Positions 21,933-22,145 of a DNA stretch of 22,145 bases are shown here, one piece after another. Source of the DNA: a virus; the IMG/VR virus record IMGVR_UViG_3300005534_000049, positions 1 through 22,145 of that record. One strand, written 5' to 3'. Every line of letters starts with the position of its first letter. The stretch's first letter is position 1. The notes beneath the pieces were generated by a model. That model saw only the letters and a program-made list of their open reading frames with translations, was not told the DNA's origin and ran no database searches. Both the position numbers and the translations under genes were made by a program.

Positions 21933-22133
21933 TTACTCCGCGACGATCACTTCCCCGCCCTGCGCTTCGACGCGGAGGACTTTGCGGGTCTCGCTCGACT
22001 CGGCGTAGGCGATCGCGGTAGCGCCGGCCAGGTGCTCGGCCGCGACGCTCACGATTTCGTGATTGCGCTGGTTTCCGTCGCCGCCGATCTCGGCGAACCA
22101 GGCGCGGAAGAGCTTCAGCTTTTTGGTTTTCAT
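21933..22133 (-). CDS. Small hypothetical phage protein (66 aa)
   Basis: I do not recognise this protein. It starts with a very basic stretch (MKTKKLKLFRAW) and ends acidic. The middle (SVAAEHLAGATAIAYAESSE) looks like a short alpha/beta fold of the kind seen in small phage proteins, with no catalytic motif or membrane segment. The ATG overlaps a TGA in another frame (TGATG at 22131-22135), the same stop/start arrangement seen between many genes here, so an upstream gene may end at the right edge. It lies four bases upstream of the next small gene and ahead of the portal gene, where P22-type phages have terminase. The reading frame and gene packing are convincing; the function is unknown. Confidence 0.7.
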   Translation of the reverse strand: MKTKKLKLFRAWFAEIGGDGNQRNHEIVSVAAEHLAGATAIAYAESSETRKVLRVEAQGGEVIVAE

Positions 22134-22145
22134 CAGTACTTCCCC

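Noticed and set aside
22133-22145. The end of an upstream gene (GKY then TGA) at the right edge
   Set aside because: Only four codons are visible, so it cannot be supported, although a stop/start overlap of this type is common here.

Overview
The window is part of a tailed-phage genome, most like a P22-type short-tailed phage (podovirus). All 25 supported genes lie on the minus strand, so the text follows transcription order, from high to low coordinates. Base composition is GC-rich. There is no tRNA, rRNA, CRISPR array, insertion sequence, integrase, terminase or recognisable lysis gene here, so a free phage cannot be told from a prophage. The host is unknown. Many Sec-type signal peptides ending in A-Q or A-A, and one twin-arginine leader, fit a GC-rich Gram-negative host. 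A soil acidobacterium or proteobacterium is only a guess.

Head module (22133 to 15359): two small unknown genes, a P22 gp1-like portal protein, a small coiled-coil protein with an N-terminal hydrophobic segment, a small twin-arginine-leader protein, a 191-base intergenic region with a repeated motif and a foldable element, a scaffolding protein, a P22 gp5-like coat protein, and a secreted-type protein. A P22 gp4-like head-tail adaptor gene starts at 15359.

Middle module (14561 to 10334): two small charged proteins that share a short motif, then three consecutive genes with signal peptides. These encode a small beta-rich protein, a fibre-like protein with a known tail-fibre C-terminal domain, and a parallel beta-helix protein. 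They are Cys-containing, which is unusual for virion proteins.

Connector and tail module (10301 to 3346): a second gp4-like adaptor paralogue, a 10-cysteine protein, a KTSC-domain protein, a P22 gp10-like tail-needle/packaged-DNA-stabilising protein, a small leader-bearing protein, a 518-residue unknown, and two tail proteins with lectin-like features, the second ending in three 18-residue repeats.

Ejection module (3274 to 1): a Gly/Gln-rich DNA-transfer-like protein, a long helical protein, and the first 154 residues of a larger protein that runs off the left edge. They probably play the role of P22 gp7/gp20/gp16.

A short motif (CGAGTGGCGACTAT or a close variant) occurs just after stop codons at three junctions, ahead of the scaffold/coat, second-adaptor and ejection modules. 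It looks like a phage-specific control element. The coat gene start is folded into a symmetric hairpin. Genes are otherwise tightly packed, with many overlapping stop/start pairs.
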